Shown here piece by piece: positions 1-8,711 of a DNA stretch of 41,688 nt. Below the pieces are notes generated by a model, which was not told where the DNA came from, did no database searches, and saw nothing but the letters and a program-made list of their open reading frames with translations. The stretch is taken from the NCBI RefSeq assembly GCF_944380975.1, contig NZ_CALWJK010000017.1:1-41688 (forward strand). The letters are read 5' to 3'. Both the position numbers and the translations under genes were made by a program. The DNA comes from an uncultured Agathobaculum sp. (GTDB lineage: Bacteria; Bacillota; Clostridia; Oscillospirales; Butyricicoccaceae). Positions within the stretch are counted from its first letter, which is position 1. Each line of letters begins with the position of its first letter.

Positions 1-33
1 CCTATCGGCTACATACTCCTTTGGACGGCGCAT

Positions 34-77
34 AAAAGGGCGCGCTGCAGATTTCATTTCTGCAACGCGCCCTTTTT
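34..77 (-). terminator. Terminator after recX
   Basis: The arms at 38-50 and 60-72 form a GC-rich hairpin with one mismatch. A-runs on the left and T-runs on the right let it work in both directions. The recX stop codon lies inside the right-hand T-run, so the gene ends directly on its terminator. Nothing to the left of it (1-33) can be assigned. Confidence 0.8.
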
Positions 78-546
78 ATTCAAACGTATCCGGGATGCTC
101 TGCCCGTACTCTGCAAGCGCGTCGCGGATATCCTGCCACGAGAAGCCGCGCCGCTGCAAAAAGGCAACTGCCTTGTCGATTTCTTTCCGATCGGACACAT
201 CGCCGCGCAAACGCTTGTCCAGCAGCGCGACCAGCTGCGCGCGGTCGGGCGAAAAGCCAGCCAGCGCGGCTTCCGCCGTCTCTCGGTCAACCCCGCGGCG
301 CGTGAGCTCCTGCCGGATGCGCATTTCACCGTACCCTTTGCGGGCGCACGAACGCACAACGCTTTCCGCATACGCCGTGTCATCCAGCAGATGCCGCTCG
401 GTCAGCCACGCAAGCGCATAGTCCGCGGCTTCTTCGTCGTGACCCTTGTCCAGCAGCTTATCGCGCAAGCCTTTGGCGCTGAGCGCGCGGTAGGACAGCT
501 GCTTGGCGGCAGCGTCCAGCGCTGCGCGGTATTTATCCTCGCTCAT
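76..546 (-). CDS. recX: RecX, regulator of RecA
   Basis: A 156-residue, helical, charged protein with the three-repeat RecX pattern (SxKGLRDKL, then [20 protein letters not shown], then [10 protein letters not shown]). RecX proteins bind the RecA filament and limit its extension and strand exchange. The start codon overlaps the recA stop in an ATGA, so the two genes are translationally coupled. The position directly after recA is a common bacterial arrangement. Length is normal for the shorter RecX proteins. The family assignment is firm. The strength and direction of its effect on RecA in this organism cannot be read from sequence. Confidence 0.93.
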   Translation of the reverse strand: MSEDKYRAALDAAAKQLSYRALSAKGLRDKLLDKGHDEEAADYALAWLTERHLLDDTAYAESVVRSCARKGYGEMRIRQELTRRGVDRETAEAALAGFSPDRAQLVALLDKRLRGDVSDRKEIDKAVAFLQRRGFSWQDIRDALAEYGQSIPDTFE

Positions 547-1706
547 TCTTCGTCGAGATCGTCAAAATCGTCCGCGTCGATCGAAACCGCCTTGGATGAG
601 CTGGCCTTGGAGGCAGCAGGCTTGGAGACGGGCGCGGCGACCGGTGTTCCCGGCTTGGCCGTCATTGCCTGATGCGCGTTGCGGCGCTCTTCCTCGACCT
701 TTTCCATGATCTGCTTCTGCACATCGTCCGCGATCTCCGGATGATCCTTGAAATACTGCTTGGCGGCGTCGCGGCCCTGTCCCAAACGGGTCTCGCCCAT
801 GGAGAACCATGCGCCCGACTTGTTGACGATGCCGTACTTAACGCCGAGATCGACCAGCTCACTCGTGCGCGAGATGCCCTCGCCGTACATGATATCGAAC
901 TCGGCTTCCTTGAACGGAGGTGCGACCTTGTTCTTGACCACCTTCACGCGCGTGTGGCTGCCGATCATTTCCGTGCCGTTTTTCAGGTGTTCCATGCGGC
1001 GCACATCCAAACGCACAGACGCATAGAACTTAAGCGCGCGGCCACCGGTCGTGACTTCCGGGCTGCCGTAAATCACGCCGACCTTTTCGCGCAGCTGGTT
1101 GATGAAAATAGCCACGCAGTTGGACTTAGAGATCGAACCCGCCAACTTGCGCATCGCCTGGCTCATCATGCGGGCGTGCAGACCAACGAACGAGTCGCCC
1201 ATTTCGCCCTCGATCTCGGCACGCGGGGTCAGCGCAGCGACCGAGTCAATGACCACAATATCGATCGCGCCCGAGCGCACCAGCGCTTCCGCGATGTCCA
1301 GACCTTGCTCGCCGGTATCCGGCTGGGAGACCAGCAGGCTGTCGATATCGACGCCCAGCGCCTGCGCATAGACAGGATCGAGCGCATGCTCTGCATCAAT
1401 GAATGCGGCAGTGCCGCCCATCTTCTGCGCCTCGGCCACGCAGTGTAGCGCAACCGTGGTCTTACCGGAGGATTCCGGCCCGTAAATCTCCACAATACGA
1501 CCGCGCGGCAGACCGCCGATGCCCAGCGCAAGATCCAGACCAATCGAACCGGTCGGGATATGGTCAATATTCATACCGGCGTTTTCGCCCAAGCGCATAA
1601 CCGAACCCTTGCCGAACTGCTTTTCGATCTGTCCCAGCGCGGCCTCGAGCGCCTTCTTTTTATCGGCCGCAGGCGCGACCGGTTCCAACTGTTTCTTGGT
1701 AGCCAT
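543..1706 (-). CDS. recA: Recombinase RecA
   Basis: A 387-residue RecA with the Walker A motif GPESSGKT at residues 76-83, and the conserved EHALDP, INQLREK and [14 protein letters not shown] blocks. The C-terminus is acidic ([11 protein letters not shown]). RecA forms filaments on single-stranded DNA for homologous recombination and promotes LexA self-cleavage in the SOS response. The reading frame is open for 43 codons further upstream. I place the start at the ATG at 1706 because AGGAGG precedes it at the right distance and the MATKK N-terminus matches the family. A promoter and a LexA-type box lie just upstream, and recX follows by ATGA overlap. Confidence 0.98.
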   Translation of the reverse strand: MATKKQLEPVAPAADKKKALEAALGQIEKQFGKGSVMRLGENAGMNIDHIPTGSIGLDLALGIGGLPRGRIVEIYGPESSGKTTVALHCVAEAQKMGGTAAFIDAEHALDPVYAQALGVDIDSLLVSQPDTGEQGLDIAEALVRSGAIDIVVIDSVAALTPRAEIEGEMGDSFVGLHARMMSQAMRKLAGSISKSNCVAIFINQLREKVGVIYGSPEVTTGGRALKFYASVRLDVRRMEHLKNGTEMIGSHTRVKVVKNKVAPPFKEAEFDIMYGEGISRTSELVDLGVKYGIVNKSGAWFSMGETRLGQGRDAAKQYFKDHPEIADDVQKQIMEKVEEERRNAHQAMTAKPGTPVAAPVSKPAASKASSSKAVSIDADDFDDLDEE

Positions 1707-1743
1707 GAAAAGCCTCCTGCACGTTTCAAAAATTCCTGCTCTT

Positions 1744-1793
1744 ATTATAGCAGTGTCAAAAAACAAAAGCAAGAAAAATCGAAAATTTGTTCG
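1744..1793 (-). promoter_or_regulatory. recA promoter with LexA-type (SOS) box
   Basis: On the minus strand TTGCTT, a 17-base spacer and TATAAT (1749-1744) form a sigma-A-type promoter. Just upstream of the -35, CGAACAAATTTTCG (1793-1780) matches the Gram-positive LexA/DinR consensus CGAAC-N4-GTTCG with one mismatch. Repression at this position would be classical SOS control of recA. Confidence 0.7.
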
Positions 1794-1806
1794 TTTATTT
1801 TTTGCA

Positions 1807-1834
1807 TAAAAAATGCCCACCTTTCGGATGGGCA
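1807..1834 (-). terminator. Terminator after prmC
   Basis: The stem at 1829-1834/1814-1819 (TGCCCA/TGGGCA) is followed by six Ts on the minus strand. It sits 11 bases after the prmC stop and upstream of the recA promoter. Confidence 0.85.
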
Positions 1835-1844
1835 CCGCGTCCGC

Positions 1845-2723
1845 TCATTCCAGCGGATCGTTGATTTCCGTATTGTAGCCATAGACGATGCGCGGCACAC
1901 CGGCAAGATCCTCGGTGATGCCGATACCGCCGAAGCGGTTTTCCTCCAGAATTGCGGCAACATCGTTCGCCTGCTGCCAACCGCACTCGAACAGGATCAC
2001 CCCGCCTGTCACCAGCAGCGATCCCCACTTGGAACAGATCGAGCGGTAAAAATCCAACCCGTCCACGCCGCCGTACAGCGCCTCGTGCGGCTCGTAGTTG
2101 TACACACTCCTGTCCAGTTGGTGCATCTCCGCGCGGGTGATATAAGGCGGGTTGGATACGATGATATCAAACTGACCCATATTGCCCGGCGGGCGAAAGC
2201 GCACATCCGCATTGACCGCCACGAACCGGCTCTGCACGCCCAGCCGACGCGCATTCTCCCGCGTGACACGCAGCGCGCCTTCGGAATTATCCACACCAGC
2301 CACATGTGCATCCTTTACCATATGCGCGACGGTGATACCAATACAGCCTGAACCACAGCACAAATCGAGAATACGGGGCGATACCTTTTTCTTTGCCTGC
2401 TCGATCACCAGCTCACACAGCGGCTCGGTATCCGCGCGCGGGATAAGAACATTTTTATCCACCTGAAAGGTCAGGCCGTAAAAATCCCATTCCCCGAGGA
2501 TATACGCCAGCGGCTCGCCATCCAGACACTTATCGCAGAGTAAATTCGCATAATCAACGGTCGCATCATCTAAGTACAGATGACCCCATTCGCCTGTTTT
2601 ATTCTTGTCCACCTTGCAGGCATACGCGGTCAGCTCGCGCGCAGACAGCGACGGCTGCGGCTCGTCCGCTTCCTTGAAGCGGTGGAACAGCTCCATGTAC
2701 ACGTCGTTGATCGTTTTAGTCAA
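1845..2723 (-). CDS. prmC: Release factor glutamine methyltransferase PrmC
   Basis: A 292-residue class I SAM methyltransferase. It has the N-terminal helical PrmC domain, then the PRADTE block, the SAM-binding motif LDLCCGSGCIGI and the catalytic NPPY motif. PrmC methylates the glutamine of the GGQ motif in class I release factors. The reading frame opens with TTG at 2723, seven bases after GAGGTG; a TTG just upstream runs into a stop. Its usual partner prfA is not in this window. The gene lies downstream of a DUF1385 gene on the same strand but is separated from it by 316 bases of palindrome-rich non-coding DNA, and a terminator follows it. Confidence 0.93.
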   Translation of the reverse strand: MTKTINDVYMELFHRFKEADEPQPSLSARELTAYACKVDKNKTGEWGHLYLDDATVDYANLLCDKCLDGEPLAYILGEWDFYGLTFQVDKNVLIPRADTEPLCELVIEQAKKKVSPRILDLCCGSGCIGITVAHMVKDAHVAGVDNSEGALRVTRENARRLGVQSRFVAVNADVRFRPPGNMGQFDIIVSNPPYITRAEMHQLDRSVYNYEPHEALYGGVDGLDFYRSICSKWGSLLVTGGVILFECGWQQANDVAAILEENRFGGIGITEDLAGVPRIVYGYNTEINDPLE

Positions 2724-3039
2724 TTCAATTCACCTCTTTTTGTGAAATGAGCACGCAGAATGTTATCGCACCCCTCCCCTCTGGGGTGGCAACCGTGCCG
2801 GTTGTTCTGATCCTGCGAAAAGGGCGGCAGCCGCAAACAGGAACCCTGCTTTGCGCGCGCAGCGCGCCCTTGAGAAAAAGGGGTGATTCACAAGAGGGGA
2901 GAAACCCTTGGTGTCTCCCCTCTTCGCGAGCCGCAACGAGTGTGCATGCGAGCAACCGCCGCATAGCGGCGGCTCTTAGCGAGTCGTAGTGTGCCTGCGG
3001 CGCACAGCCGCATCATTCTCTTCTCTTGAATAAAGCCTA
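2724..3039. repeat. Non-coding block of tight palindromes
   Basis: Several perfect hairpins occur in 316 bases: 2769-2774/2783-2788, 2790-2795/2799-2804, 2892-2902/2914-2924 (11-bp stem) and 2956-2962/2966-2972. A related phrase (GCGAG followed within a few bases by GTGTGC) occurs near 2926-2945 and again near 2980-2995. One frame is open across most of it (79 codons), but the residues are low in information and there is no ribosome-binding site, so I read it as non-coding. It could be a dispersed intergenic repeat; a genome-wide search would tell. Confidence 0.55.
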
Positions 3040-3975
3040 TTACCAGTTATCCGAGCCATCCTCCGGAATGACTGCCTTCATGCCGGTGATTGCCACCTCA
3101 ATCATGGAGTCATCCGGCTCGAACACGGTCAGGTGCTGGATCATCAGACCCGGCCAGCGCAGCGCACGGGATACAATGCTTTCCGACCGTCCCGCATAGC
3201 GGTTAAACTCATAGCTGATGCCGACCACCAGCGGCAGCAGAACCAGATGCGCGAGCATACGCAAAAACGGGTTGGTGATGTCAACGATGGAAAAGACAAT
3301 GGACGAAACAATGGTCGCAATGATAATCAGCACAAACATGAAGCTGGTGCCGCAGCGGGGATGATACTTGTTCTGACGGCGCACGTTTTCCACCGTCAGC
3401 TCCTCCCCTGCCTCATAGCAGAAAATGGTCTTATGCTCCGCACCGTGATATTCAAAGGTGCGGCGGATATCCTTCATATGCGACACCGACCACATGAAAA
3501 TCAAGAAGATAATCACACGCACGATACCTTCCAGCACATTGCGGGCAAGCACGCCCCAGCTTTCCGGCACGAAGCCGCCGAGAAAGCTCGGCAGCAACAG
3601 GAACAGCGCAACCGGCAGCGCAATGCCGATCACGGTCGAAATGCCGAGGATGAATTTGTCCAGCCCCTCCGAGCCGAACTTGCTTTCCACCCACAGTTCA
3701 AACTTGGAGGGCGGTACATCGGCTTCCTCATCCTCAAAAAAGGATGCCGAATAATTGATGGCTTGAATGCCGTCTTTCATGGCCATGAACAGACCGTAAG
3801 CGCCGCGAAAGACCGGCTTTTTCCACAAAGCGGACGGCTGATGTGCGTTCTCTTCTTTTGTCACCAGTTCACCGTTGGCACGGCGCACGACGGTACAGGT
3901 CTTTTTGGGGCCTTTCATTACGATGCCCTCAATGATGGCCTGCCCGCCGATGGTGGTTTTCTTTTGCGTTGTCAT
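3040..3975 (-). CDS. DUF1385 (YqhQ-like) membrane protein
   Basis: A 311-residue integral membrane protein. The signature GGQAIIEGIVMKGP is near the N-terminus, HGAEHKTIFCYE is central, and HPRCGTSF follows. About four to five hydrophobic segments lie between residues 110 and 260. These three conserved blocks, rich in His, Glu and Cys, are the hallmark of the DUF1385/YqhQ family, whose function is unknown; possible metal binding is only inference. The start codon overlaps the kinase stop in an ATGA and has a strong GAAGGAGA site inside the kinase gene, so expression is probably coupled to the two-component system. In Firmicutes this family often neighbours prmC, as here. Confidence 0.9.
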   Translation of the reverse strand: MTTQKKTTIGGQAIIEGIVMKGPKKTCTVVRRANGELVTKEENAHQPSALWKKPVFRGAYGLFMAMKDGIQAINYSASFFEDEEADVPPSKFELWVESKFGSEGLDKFILGISTVIGIALPVALFLLLPSFLGGFVPESWGVLARNVLEGIVRVIIFLIFMWSVSHMKDIRRTFEYHGAEHKTIFCYEAGEELTVENVRRQNKYHPRCGTSFMFVLIIIATIVSSIVFSIVDITNPFLRMLAHLVLLPLVVGISYEFNRYAGRSESIVSRALRWPGLMIQHLTVFEPDDSMIEVAITGMKAVIPEDGSDNW

Positions 3976-5525
3976 GGGTTATCTCCTTCGGGGGTATAGG
4001 GGCTGTCCGGCACTTTCGGAATCGCACCCGTGATACCGAGCGCCTCTTCGGCTTCGGCGGCGGGCAGCGTGACGGTCACGGTCGTGCCCGCGCCCAGCGT
4101 GGACGCGATATCCAGCGTGCCGCCGTGCAGCGATACGATCTCGTCGGTGACGGCAAGGCCGATGCCGCTGCCGCGCTGCTTGGACGAACCCTTATAAAAT
4201 TTCTCCTTGACGAACGGCAGCTCGGCCTCCGGAATACCCTGACCGTAGTCGCGCACGGATGCGACCACCTTGCCGCCGTCCCGCCGCAGGGTGATGTCGA
4301 TTTTCTTGCCGTCGCCGCCGTATTTTGCGGCGTTATCCAGAATGTTGAGAAACACCTGCTTCATGCGGTGGCGGTCACCGTTGATATAATAGTTGGCTTC
4401 CACATCCTCATCATAGCTGAGCTGGATGCCGCTTTTATGCAGCAGATTTTCATACATGTAAACCGCCTCATAGAGTTCGATCGACAAATCGAACAGCTCG
4501 ACCTCAAGCTTCATGCGGCCGGATTCAATGCGGGCAAAGTCCAACAGTTCTTCGACCATACGGGTCAGGCGGCTGGCTTCTTTCTGTATGATGGTCAGAC
4601 CCTGCATGACTTCCTCCGGGTCTTCGCCGCCGCCCGCCATGAGCGTTTCGCTCCAGCCGCCAATGGCGGTGAGCGGGGTGCGCAGCTCATGCGACACCGA
4701 GGAAATAAAGTCGTTCTTCATGCGTTCGGCACGGCTGATCTCATCCGACATATAGTTGATGGTATCGCATAGTTCGCCAATTTCGTCATCGTATGTTTTT
4801 TGCAGGCGCACGCCATAGCGCCCCGCCGCAATTTCCTTGGCAATCGTATTGATCTTGAGCACGGGATCGACGATCGATTTAACAAAATAGCTGTTGGACG
4901 CAACGACCAGCATCAGGAACACCAAACATGCCAGCAGCGCAATGCCAATGATGATCCAGATCTGCTGCTCGACGATGCGCAGCGAGGTGATAAACCGCAC
5001 GCCGCCAATCAGATCGCCGCGCGCAGACAGCAGCGGCGCGGTCACGCTCATCACCCGTTCGCTGGAAAGCGGGTCGCGTCCGGTATAGACCGCAGTCTTT
5101 TGCGTGGCAAGCGCTTGCGTGGCATCCTCGGTCGAGGCCATACCGCCGCCGGACAGCCCGGACGTGGACAGCAGGATACGACCGGTCGAATCCAAAAACT
5201 GCTGCTCCAGCTTATCCTGCTCCTGAAAGGTCGTCACAGTCGATTCTGCCTGTGCATAAAACTGGTCGTATGTCTCGGTGAAATATTTGCGGAATGTATC
5301 CGCCGCGGTCGTGGCACGGGACACCAGATTGTCCCGCACGGTCGCATAATAATAGCCCGATATGCCGACCGAAATCAGGATCATCACGACCGCAAGGATA
5401 ACGAGCACGAACGAAAGCGAGTTCATCATCCAGCGTCCCTTGATGCCGCCCGGTGAGTGCAGCACCTTAGGCACGGCCGGCTGCGGCGGCACTTCAGGCT
5501 TTTTCTTTTGTTTGTGATAATTCAT
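3972..5525 (-). CDS. Membrane sensor histidine kinase
   Basis: A 517-residue kinase. TM1 is at about 35-58, an extracytoplasmic domain at about 60-188, TM2 at 189-210 and a HAMP linker at 211-263. The H-box SHELRTPLTAI follows with phospho-acceptor His279, then the N-box NILDNAAKYGG, G1 DYGQGI, an F-box and G2 GSGIGLAV. The architecture is that of PhoR/WalK-type kinases. The frame runs into the regulator gene, so I start at the ATG at 5525 (MNYHKQ), which has an AAAGG-type site. A long basic, proline-rich cytoplasmic N-terminus precedes TM1. The signal sensed is unknown. It pairs with the OmpR-type regulator immediately upstream. Confidence 0.92.
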   Translation of the reverse strand: MNYHKQKKKPEVPPQPAVPKVLHSPGGIKGRWMMNSLSFVLVILAVVMILISVGISGYYYATVRDNLVSRATTAADTFRKYFTETYDQFYAQAESTVTTFQEQDKLEQQFLDSTGRILLSTSGLSGGGMASTEDATQALATQKTAVYTGRDPLSSERVMSVTAPLLSARGDLIGGVRFITSLRIVEQQIWIIIGIALLACLVFLMLVVASNSYFVKSIVDPVLKINTIAKEIAAGRYGVRLQKTYDDEIGELCDTINYMSDEISRAERMKNDFISSVSHELRTPLTAIGGWSETLMAGGGEDPEEVMQGLTIIQKEASRLTRMVEELLDFARIESGRMKLEVELFDLSIELYEAVYMYENLLHKSGIQLSYDEDVEANYYINGDRHRMKQVFLNILDNAAKYGGDGKKIDITLRRDGGKVVASVRDYGQGIPEAELPFVKEKFYKGSSKQRGSGIGLAVTDEIVSLHGGTLDIASTLGAGTTVTVTLPAAEAEEALGITGAIPKVPDSPYTPEGDNP

Positions 5526-5587
5526 AACAGAGGGCCTTTCTGCAAAATGCCGGTTTGCGGGCGGCAAAACGCCGCGGGAAGGCTGAA

Positions 5588-6277
5588 TCAGCCTTCCCAC
5601 ATATAGCCATAGCCGCGCACGGTGACGATGTGCGTCGGCTCGGCCGGATCATCCTCAATTTTAATGCGCAGACGGCGGATATTCACATCCACGATTTTCA
5701 GCTCGCCCACATAATGATGCCCCCACACCATTTCGAGCAGCTCGTCGCGCGAAAGCGCCTTGCCGATATTCTCCATAAATGCCTTCAAAAGACCGTACTC
5801 GATCTGCGTCAGTTCGATCTTGATGCCGTTCTTGAGCACTTCGCGCGCGCGCAGATTGAGCTTGAACGGGCCGGACTTGATGACATCCTCCTCCGAAAAC
5901 GGCGAACCGGACACGCGGCGGTAGAGCGCATCCACACGCGCCGCCAGCTCGATCACCGAGAAGGGCTTGGTCACATAATCATCCGCGCCGTTCATCAGGC
6001 CGGTGACCTTGTCGGCCTCCTGCGTGCGGGCGGTCAGCATGATAACACCTGCGGCGTAGCCCGCAGCGCGCATCGCGCGGCAGACCTCATAGCCGTCAAT
6101 GCCGGGCAGCATGACGTCCAGCACCGCGACCGCGATATCCTGATTGGCATGATATTTTTCCAGCGCCTGCTCGCCGGTTTCCGCTTCTATCACTTCGTAA
6201 CCGCTGCGCTTCAAATTGAGCACCAGAAACGAGCGGATATTTTCCTCATCTTCCAATACCAGTATCTTACGCTTCAT
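5588..6277 (-). CDS. OmpR/PhoB-type response regulator
   Basis: A 229-residue regulator. The N-terminal receiver domain has the acidic pair (LEDEE), phospho-acceptor Asp54 in LDVMLPG, the Thr of LTAR and Lys104 in TKPF. The C-terminal winged helix spans about 130-229 and ends in the usual VRGYGYMW. A perfect AAAGGAGG ribosome site precedes the ATG. The cognate kinase follows after 62 bases and a lipoprotein gene precedes it by 27 bases, so all three are probably one transcript. Target genes are unknown. Confidence 0.95.
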   Translation of the reverse strand: MKRKILVLEDEENIRSFLVLNLKRSGYEVIEAETGEQALEKYHANQDIAVAVLDVMLPGIDGYEVCRAMRAAGYAAGVIMLTARTQEADKVTGLMNGADDYVTKPFSVIELAARVDALYRRVSGSPFSEEDVIKSGPFKLNLRAREVLKNGIKIELTQIEYGLLKAFMENIGKALSRDELLEMVWGHHYVGELKIVDVNIRRLRIKIEDDPAEPTHIVTVRGYGYMWEG

Positions 6278-6304
6278 GGAAAGTCCTCCTTTTATTACAA
6301 ACGA

Positions 6305-7639
6305 TCAATTGTTCCAATCCTGTTTGACGAGCGAAAAACGATTTTGTATCGCCTCTGCGGTAATTTCCAGAGAACTTTGTTCCGCCTCGTCCGCGATGCG
6401 CGCGAAATATACTGCCTGCGCTGTCTCGCCGAGCTGCAGCAAATCGGTGCGGCCGGCATAATAATCCCGACTGGAGCCAGTGGCGCAGTAAATGGTAAAC
6501 AGCGGGATTTGCCCGCCTCTGCCGACATATTCTGAAAATGTAACGGCGCTGATGCCGCTGTCGGCCGTTTTGGTTGCTGTGATACGGTCATGCCAGGTGG
6601 GGTCAATCACCAGGCTCCACGCGTCCGAAATATTCTGATAGGTGGTCCTCACCAGTACGGGCGGTTCATCCACACTGTAAGCATACCAATCAAGCATGAA
6701 CACCGCATCGGATGCCGCGGCATCCGTATAACCCGCCATGAGCACGGCACGCGGCAGCTCAGTTACGCCGTCGTTATTGATATCGGTCGCATAGACCGAC
6801 ACCGGACGATAGGTGCTGCGGGTGATCGAATCCTCGCCGTCCAACGCCAGATTGACCAGCGTCCGGTCGGCAAATACAAAGATATCCGTCGTCAAACCCA
6901 CGCCGCTTGCCGTCTTTTCTTCGGCAAACACCGCCGTGTAATCATCCAGCACATGGCCGGTCTGCATCCGCTCGACAGAAACCGTTTCCGCACTGGTGGA
7001 TGCCTCTCCGACCATCGACAGACTGCCTTTGCTATACTGATACAGCCGCGCCACGCGCTTGCCATCCGGCGCGGTGGTGAGCAGCAGCAGATCCTTTGCG
7101 CCGTCGCCATCCATATCGGTCAGCTCCATGGCGGAATACTCGGTCTCGAGCAGCACACCCGGCGCACAGTCGCTTCCAAAATCGCACATGGTCAGCGCGC
7201 CGGTACCATCAGCAGAAAGCCGCCATATGATCACCATACCGCGACGGCCGTCCGGTGTGATCACCGGATAATCCACTGACTGGATTGCCGTGCCTGTCCC
7301 TTCAATCGAACCGGTGCAGACATAGCTTTCCTCTTGCTTGCGATAAATATATACCTTAAAATCATTGCTGGTTGCCGAGGAGGAACCGCGGAAAAACGAG
7401 ATAGCTTCCTCCACCCCATCGTTATCCAGATCAATCAGCTGGATCGAGGAGCGGTTTTCACCCTCCACCGGCGCGGTATAAGAGATGCCGGAAGAGATGA
7501 GTTTCTCCAGCTCAACCTGCAATGTTTGATAGTTTGTAGACGGTTTGGGTGCAGCAAGCAGCTCGTCACCCGATGGAAACGTACAGCCGCTGAGCACCAG
7601 CAAAGACAGCAGTACGGAAAGCATGCGAATCGGTTTCAT
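6305..7639 (-). CDS. Lipoprotein with FG-GAP-like Asp repeats
   Basis: A 444-residue predicted lipoprotein. The signal peptide (MKPIRMLSVLLSLLVLSGC) ends in the lipobox LSGC, so Cys19 would be lipidated. The mature part holds repeated calcium-loop-like segments (DLDNDGVEEAI, DMDGDGAKDLL, DINNDGVTEL) that resemble FG-GAP/VCBS beta-propeller blades. The frame is open 40 codons further upstream, but the ATG at 7639 has a GGGAG site and starts the signal peptide. The protein is probably anchored outside the membrane. It is the first gene of the run containing the response regulator and kinase, so it may report to that sensor or be part of its envelope function. Specific function unknown. Confidence 0.75.
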   Translation of the reverse strand: MKPIRMLSVLLSLLVLSGCTFPSGDELLAAPKPSTNYQTLQVELEKLISSGISYTAPVEGENRSSIQLIDLDNDGVEEAISFFRGSSSATSNDFKVYIYRKQEESYVCTGSIEGTGTAIQSVDYPVITPDGRRGMVIIWRLSADGTGALTMCDFGSDCAPGVLLETEYSAMELTDMDGDGAKDLLLLTTAPDGKRVARLYQYSKGSLSMVGEASTSAETVSVERMQTGHVLDDYTAVFAEEKTASGVGLTTDIFVFADRTLVNLALDGEDSITRSTYRPVSVYATDINNDGVTELPRAVLMAGYTDAAASDAVFMLDWYAYSVDEPPVLVRTTYQNISDAWSLVIDPTWHDRITATKTADSGISAVTFSEYVGRGGQIPLFTIYCATGSSRDYYAGRTDLLQLGETAQAVYFARIADEAEQSSLEITAEAIQNRFSLVKQDWNN

Positions 7640-7681
7640 GGATTTCTCCCATTCATTATACTCCAACAGATATACAAATTC

Positions 7682-7690
7682 AGTATAGCA
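7682..7690 (-). promoter_or_regulatory. Possible extended -10 promoter of the lipoprotein operon
   Basis: The minus strand reads TGC-TATACT about 43 bases upstream of the lipoprotein ATG, an extended -10 element. No good -35 is visible. A TATAAT nearer the start is too close to the ribosome site to be a promoter. Confidence 0.4.
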
Positions 7691-7798
7691 CAAATTCCTT
7701 CGGTTTGGTACTGGAAATTGTATAATTTTTATTCGTATTGCAGGGCTTTTCTGCGTCAAAATGCTATGCCTTTTGTTCGCGCCACACCGCGATTTTCA

Positions 7799-7827
7799 TT
7801 GACAAAACGGGTGGAAATGGGTATACT
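7799..7827 (+). promoter_or_regulatory. Promoter of tRNA-Leu
   Basis: TTGACA (7799-7804), a 17-base spacer and TATACT (7822-7827) lie 26 bases before the mature tRNA. This is close to the sigma-A consensus and typical of stable RNA promoters. Confidence 0.88.
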
Positions 7828-7853
7828 GATGTTACGTCTCTTTATACTTTTAT

Positions 7854-7938
7854 GCGGGTATGGCGGAATTGGCAGACGTGCAGGATTTAGGTTCCTGTGC
7901 CGCAAGGCGTGTGGGTTCGACCCCCACTACCCGTACCA
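7854..7938 (+). tRNA. tRNA-Leu (anticodon UAG)
   Basis: An 85-nt class II tRNA. The acceptor stem is GCGGGTA/TACCCGT with one G-T pair, the anticodon stem is CAGGA/TCCTG with TAG at 7888-7890, and there is a long variable arm (TGCCGCAAGGCG). The T-arm is GTGGG-TTCGACC-CCCAC and CCA is encoded at 7936-7938. It decodes CUA and probably other CUN codons. It is transcribed alone, against the direction of the neighbouring genes and of the leftward replication fork. Confidence 0.97.
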
Positions 7939-7946
7939 GTATAGCA

Positions 7947-7988
7947 AAATGCGGACAGCTTATTATAAAGCTGTCCGCATTTGTTTTT
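7947..7988 (+). terminator. Terminator of tRNA-Leu
   Basis: A perfect 15-bp stem (7947-7961/7968-7982) with a 6-base loop runs into TTTGTTTTT. Confidence 0.92.
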
Positions 7989-8022
7989 CCCTAAATCTGC
8001 TATTTCAAGCTTTCACTTTGCG

Positions 8023-8057
8023 CCATTGAAAAAGGACGGCATCAGCCGTCCTTTTTT
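8023..8057 (-). terminator. Terminator after the DNA glycosylase gene
   Basis: A 10-bp stem (8031-8040/8045-8054) with an ATCA loop has T-runs on both strands. The glycosylase stop codon lies inside it. It can also stop read-through from the tRNA-Leu side. Confidence 0.85.
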
Positions 8058-8662
8058 TGCGCTGCAATTTCCCACAGATAGAGACCTGCAACCGTTGCGT
8101 ATGGCGCATACCGTGCGCGGTATTTCTCAAACTGTGCGCGGGTCAAGTCCTCCAACCCATACAGGCGGCACATGCCTTTACGGATACCAAAATCATCGAA
8201 CGCGAGCACATCAGGCCGCTCAAGTGAAAAGATCAGCAGCATCTCCGCTGTCCATCGTCCGACGCCGGGAAGTGCGGTCAGGGTTTTGATGATTTCATCA
8301 TCACTTTTATCCACAAGACTGTGGATATTTATTGTTCCGTCCTGCACAGCATGCGCTGCGGCGAGCATATAACCCGCCTTACGTCCAGACATGCCGCAGG
8401 CACGCAAGCCATCCTCCCCTTCCGCAAAGATGGTTTCCGGCGTGATCTCTCCCAAACGGTCACACAAACGCGCCCAAACGGTCGCCAGCGCTTTCCCTGA
8501 GATCTGCTGCCCGGCAATCGAATTCACCAAAGCTGTAAACAGGTTGGGGATAACTTCGCGGTCGATATGGCCGATGCGTGCAATCGCTGCGCCGAGCACA
8601 GGATCACGTTCGGTCAAATAATCGGTTTCGGTTTTGCCATATGCAAAGTATTTCTTTTCCAT
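8042..8662 (-). CDS. AlkA-type DNA-3-methyladenine glycosylase
   Basis: A 206-residue HhH-GPD superfamily glycosylase. The helix-hairpin-helix LPGVGRWTA is at 131-139 and the expected catalytic aspartate is Asp157 in FDDFGIRKG. It excises alkylated bases such as 3-methyladenine as the first step of base excision repair. There is no FeS cluster Cys motif, which argues against an EndoIII or MutY role. It is short compared with E. coli AlkA because the N-terminal domain is missing, as in many Gram-positive homologues. The frame is open further upstream; I use the ATG at 8662 with its GGGAG site. Confidence 0.85.
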   Translation of the reverse strand: MEKKYFAYGKTETDYLTERDPVLGAAIARIGHIDREVIPNLFTALVNSIAGQQISGKALATVWARLCDRLGEITPETIFAEGEDGLRACGMSGRKAGYMLAAAHAVQDGTINIHSLVDKSDDEIIKTLTALPGVGRWTAEMLLIFSLERPDVLAFDDFGIRKGMCRLYGLEDLTRAQFEKYRARYAPYATVAGLYLWEIAAQKKDG

Positions 8663-8679
8663 CGCAAACTCCCTATCAC

Positions 8680-8706
8680 AAAGGGCGGGGTTTCCCCCGC
8701 CCTTTT
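8680..8706 (-). terminator. Weak terminator after the thioesterase gene
   Basis: A GC-rich perfect 11-bp stem (8680-8690/8695-8705) with a TTTC loop lies 7 bases past the stop codon at 8712. The T-run on the minus strand is only three bases, so termination may be partial and the glycosylase gene could be read through. Confidence 0.6.
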
Positions 8707-8711
8707 GACAT

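Noticed and set aside
672-1448. 258-codon open frame antisense to recA
   Set aside because: Shadow of a strongly conserved gene in GC-rich DNA; no ribosome site.
2725-2964. 79-codon open frame before prmC
   Set aside because: It lies over the palindrome block, lacks a ribosome site and has no protein-like pattern.
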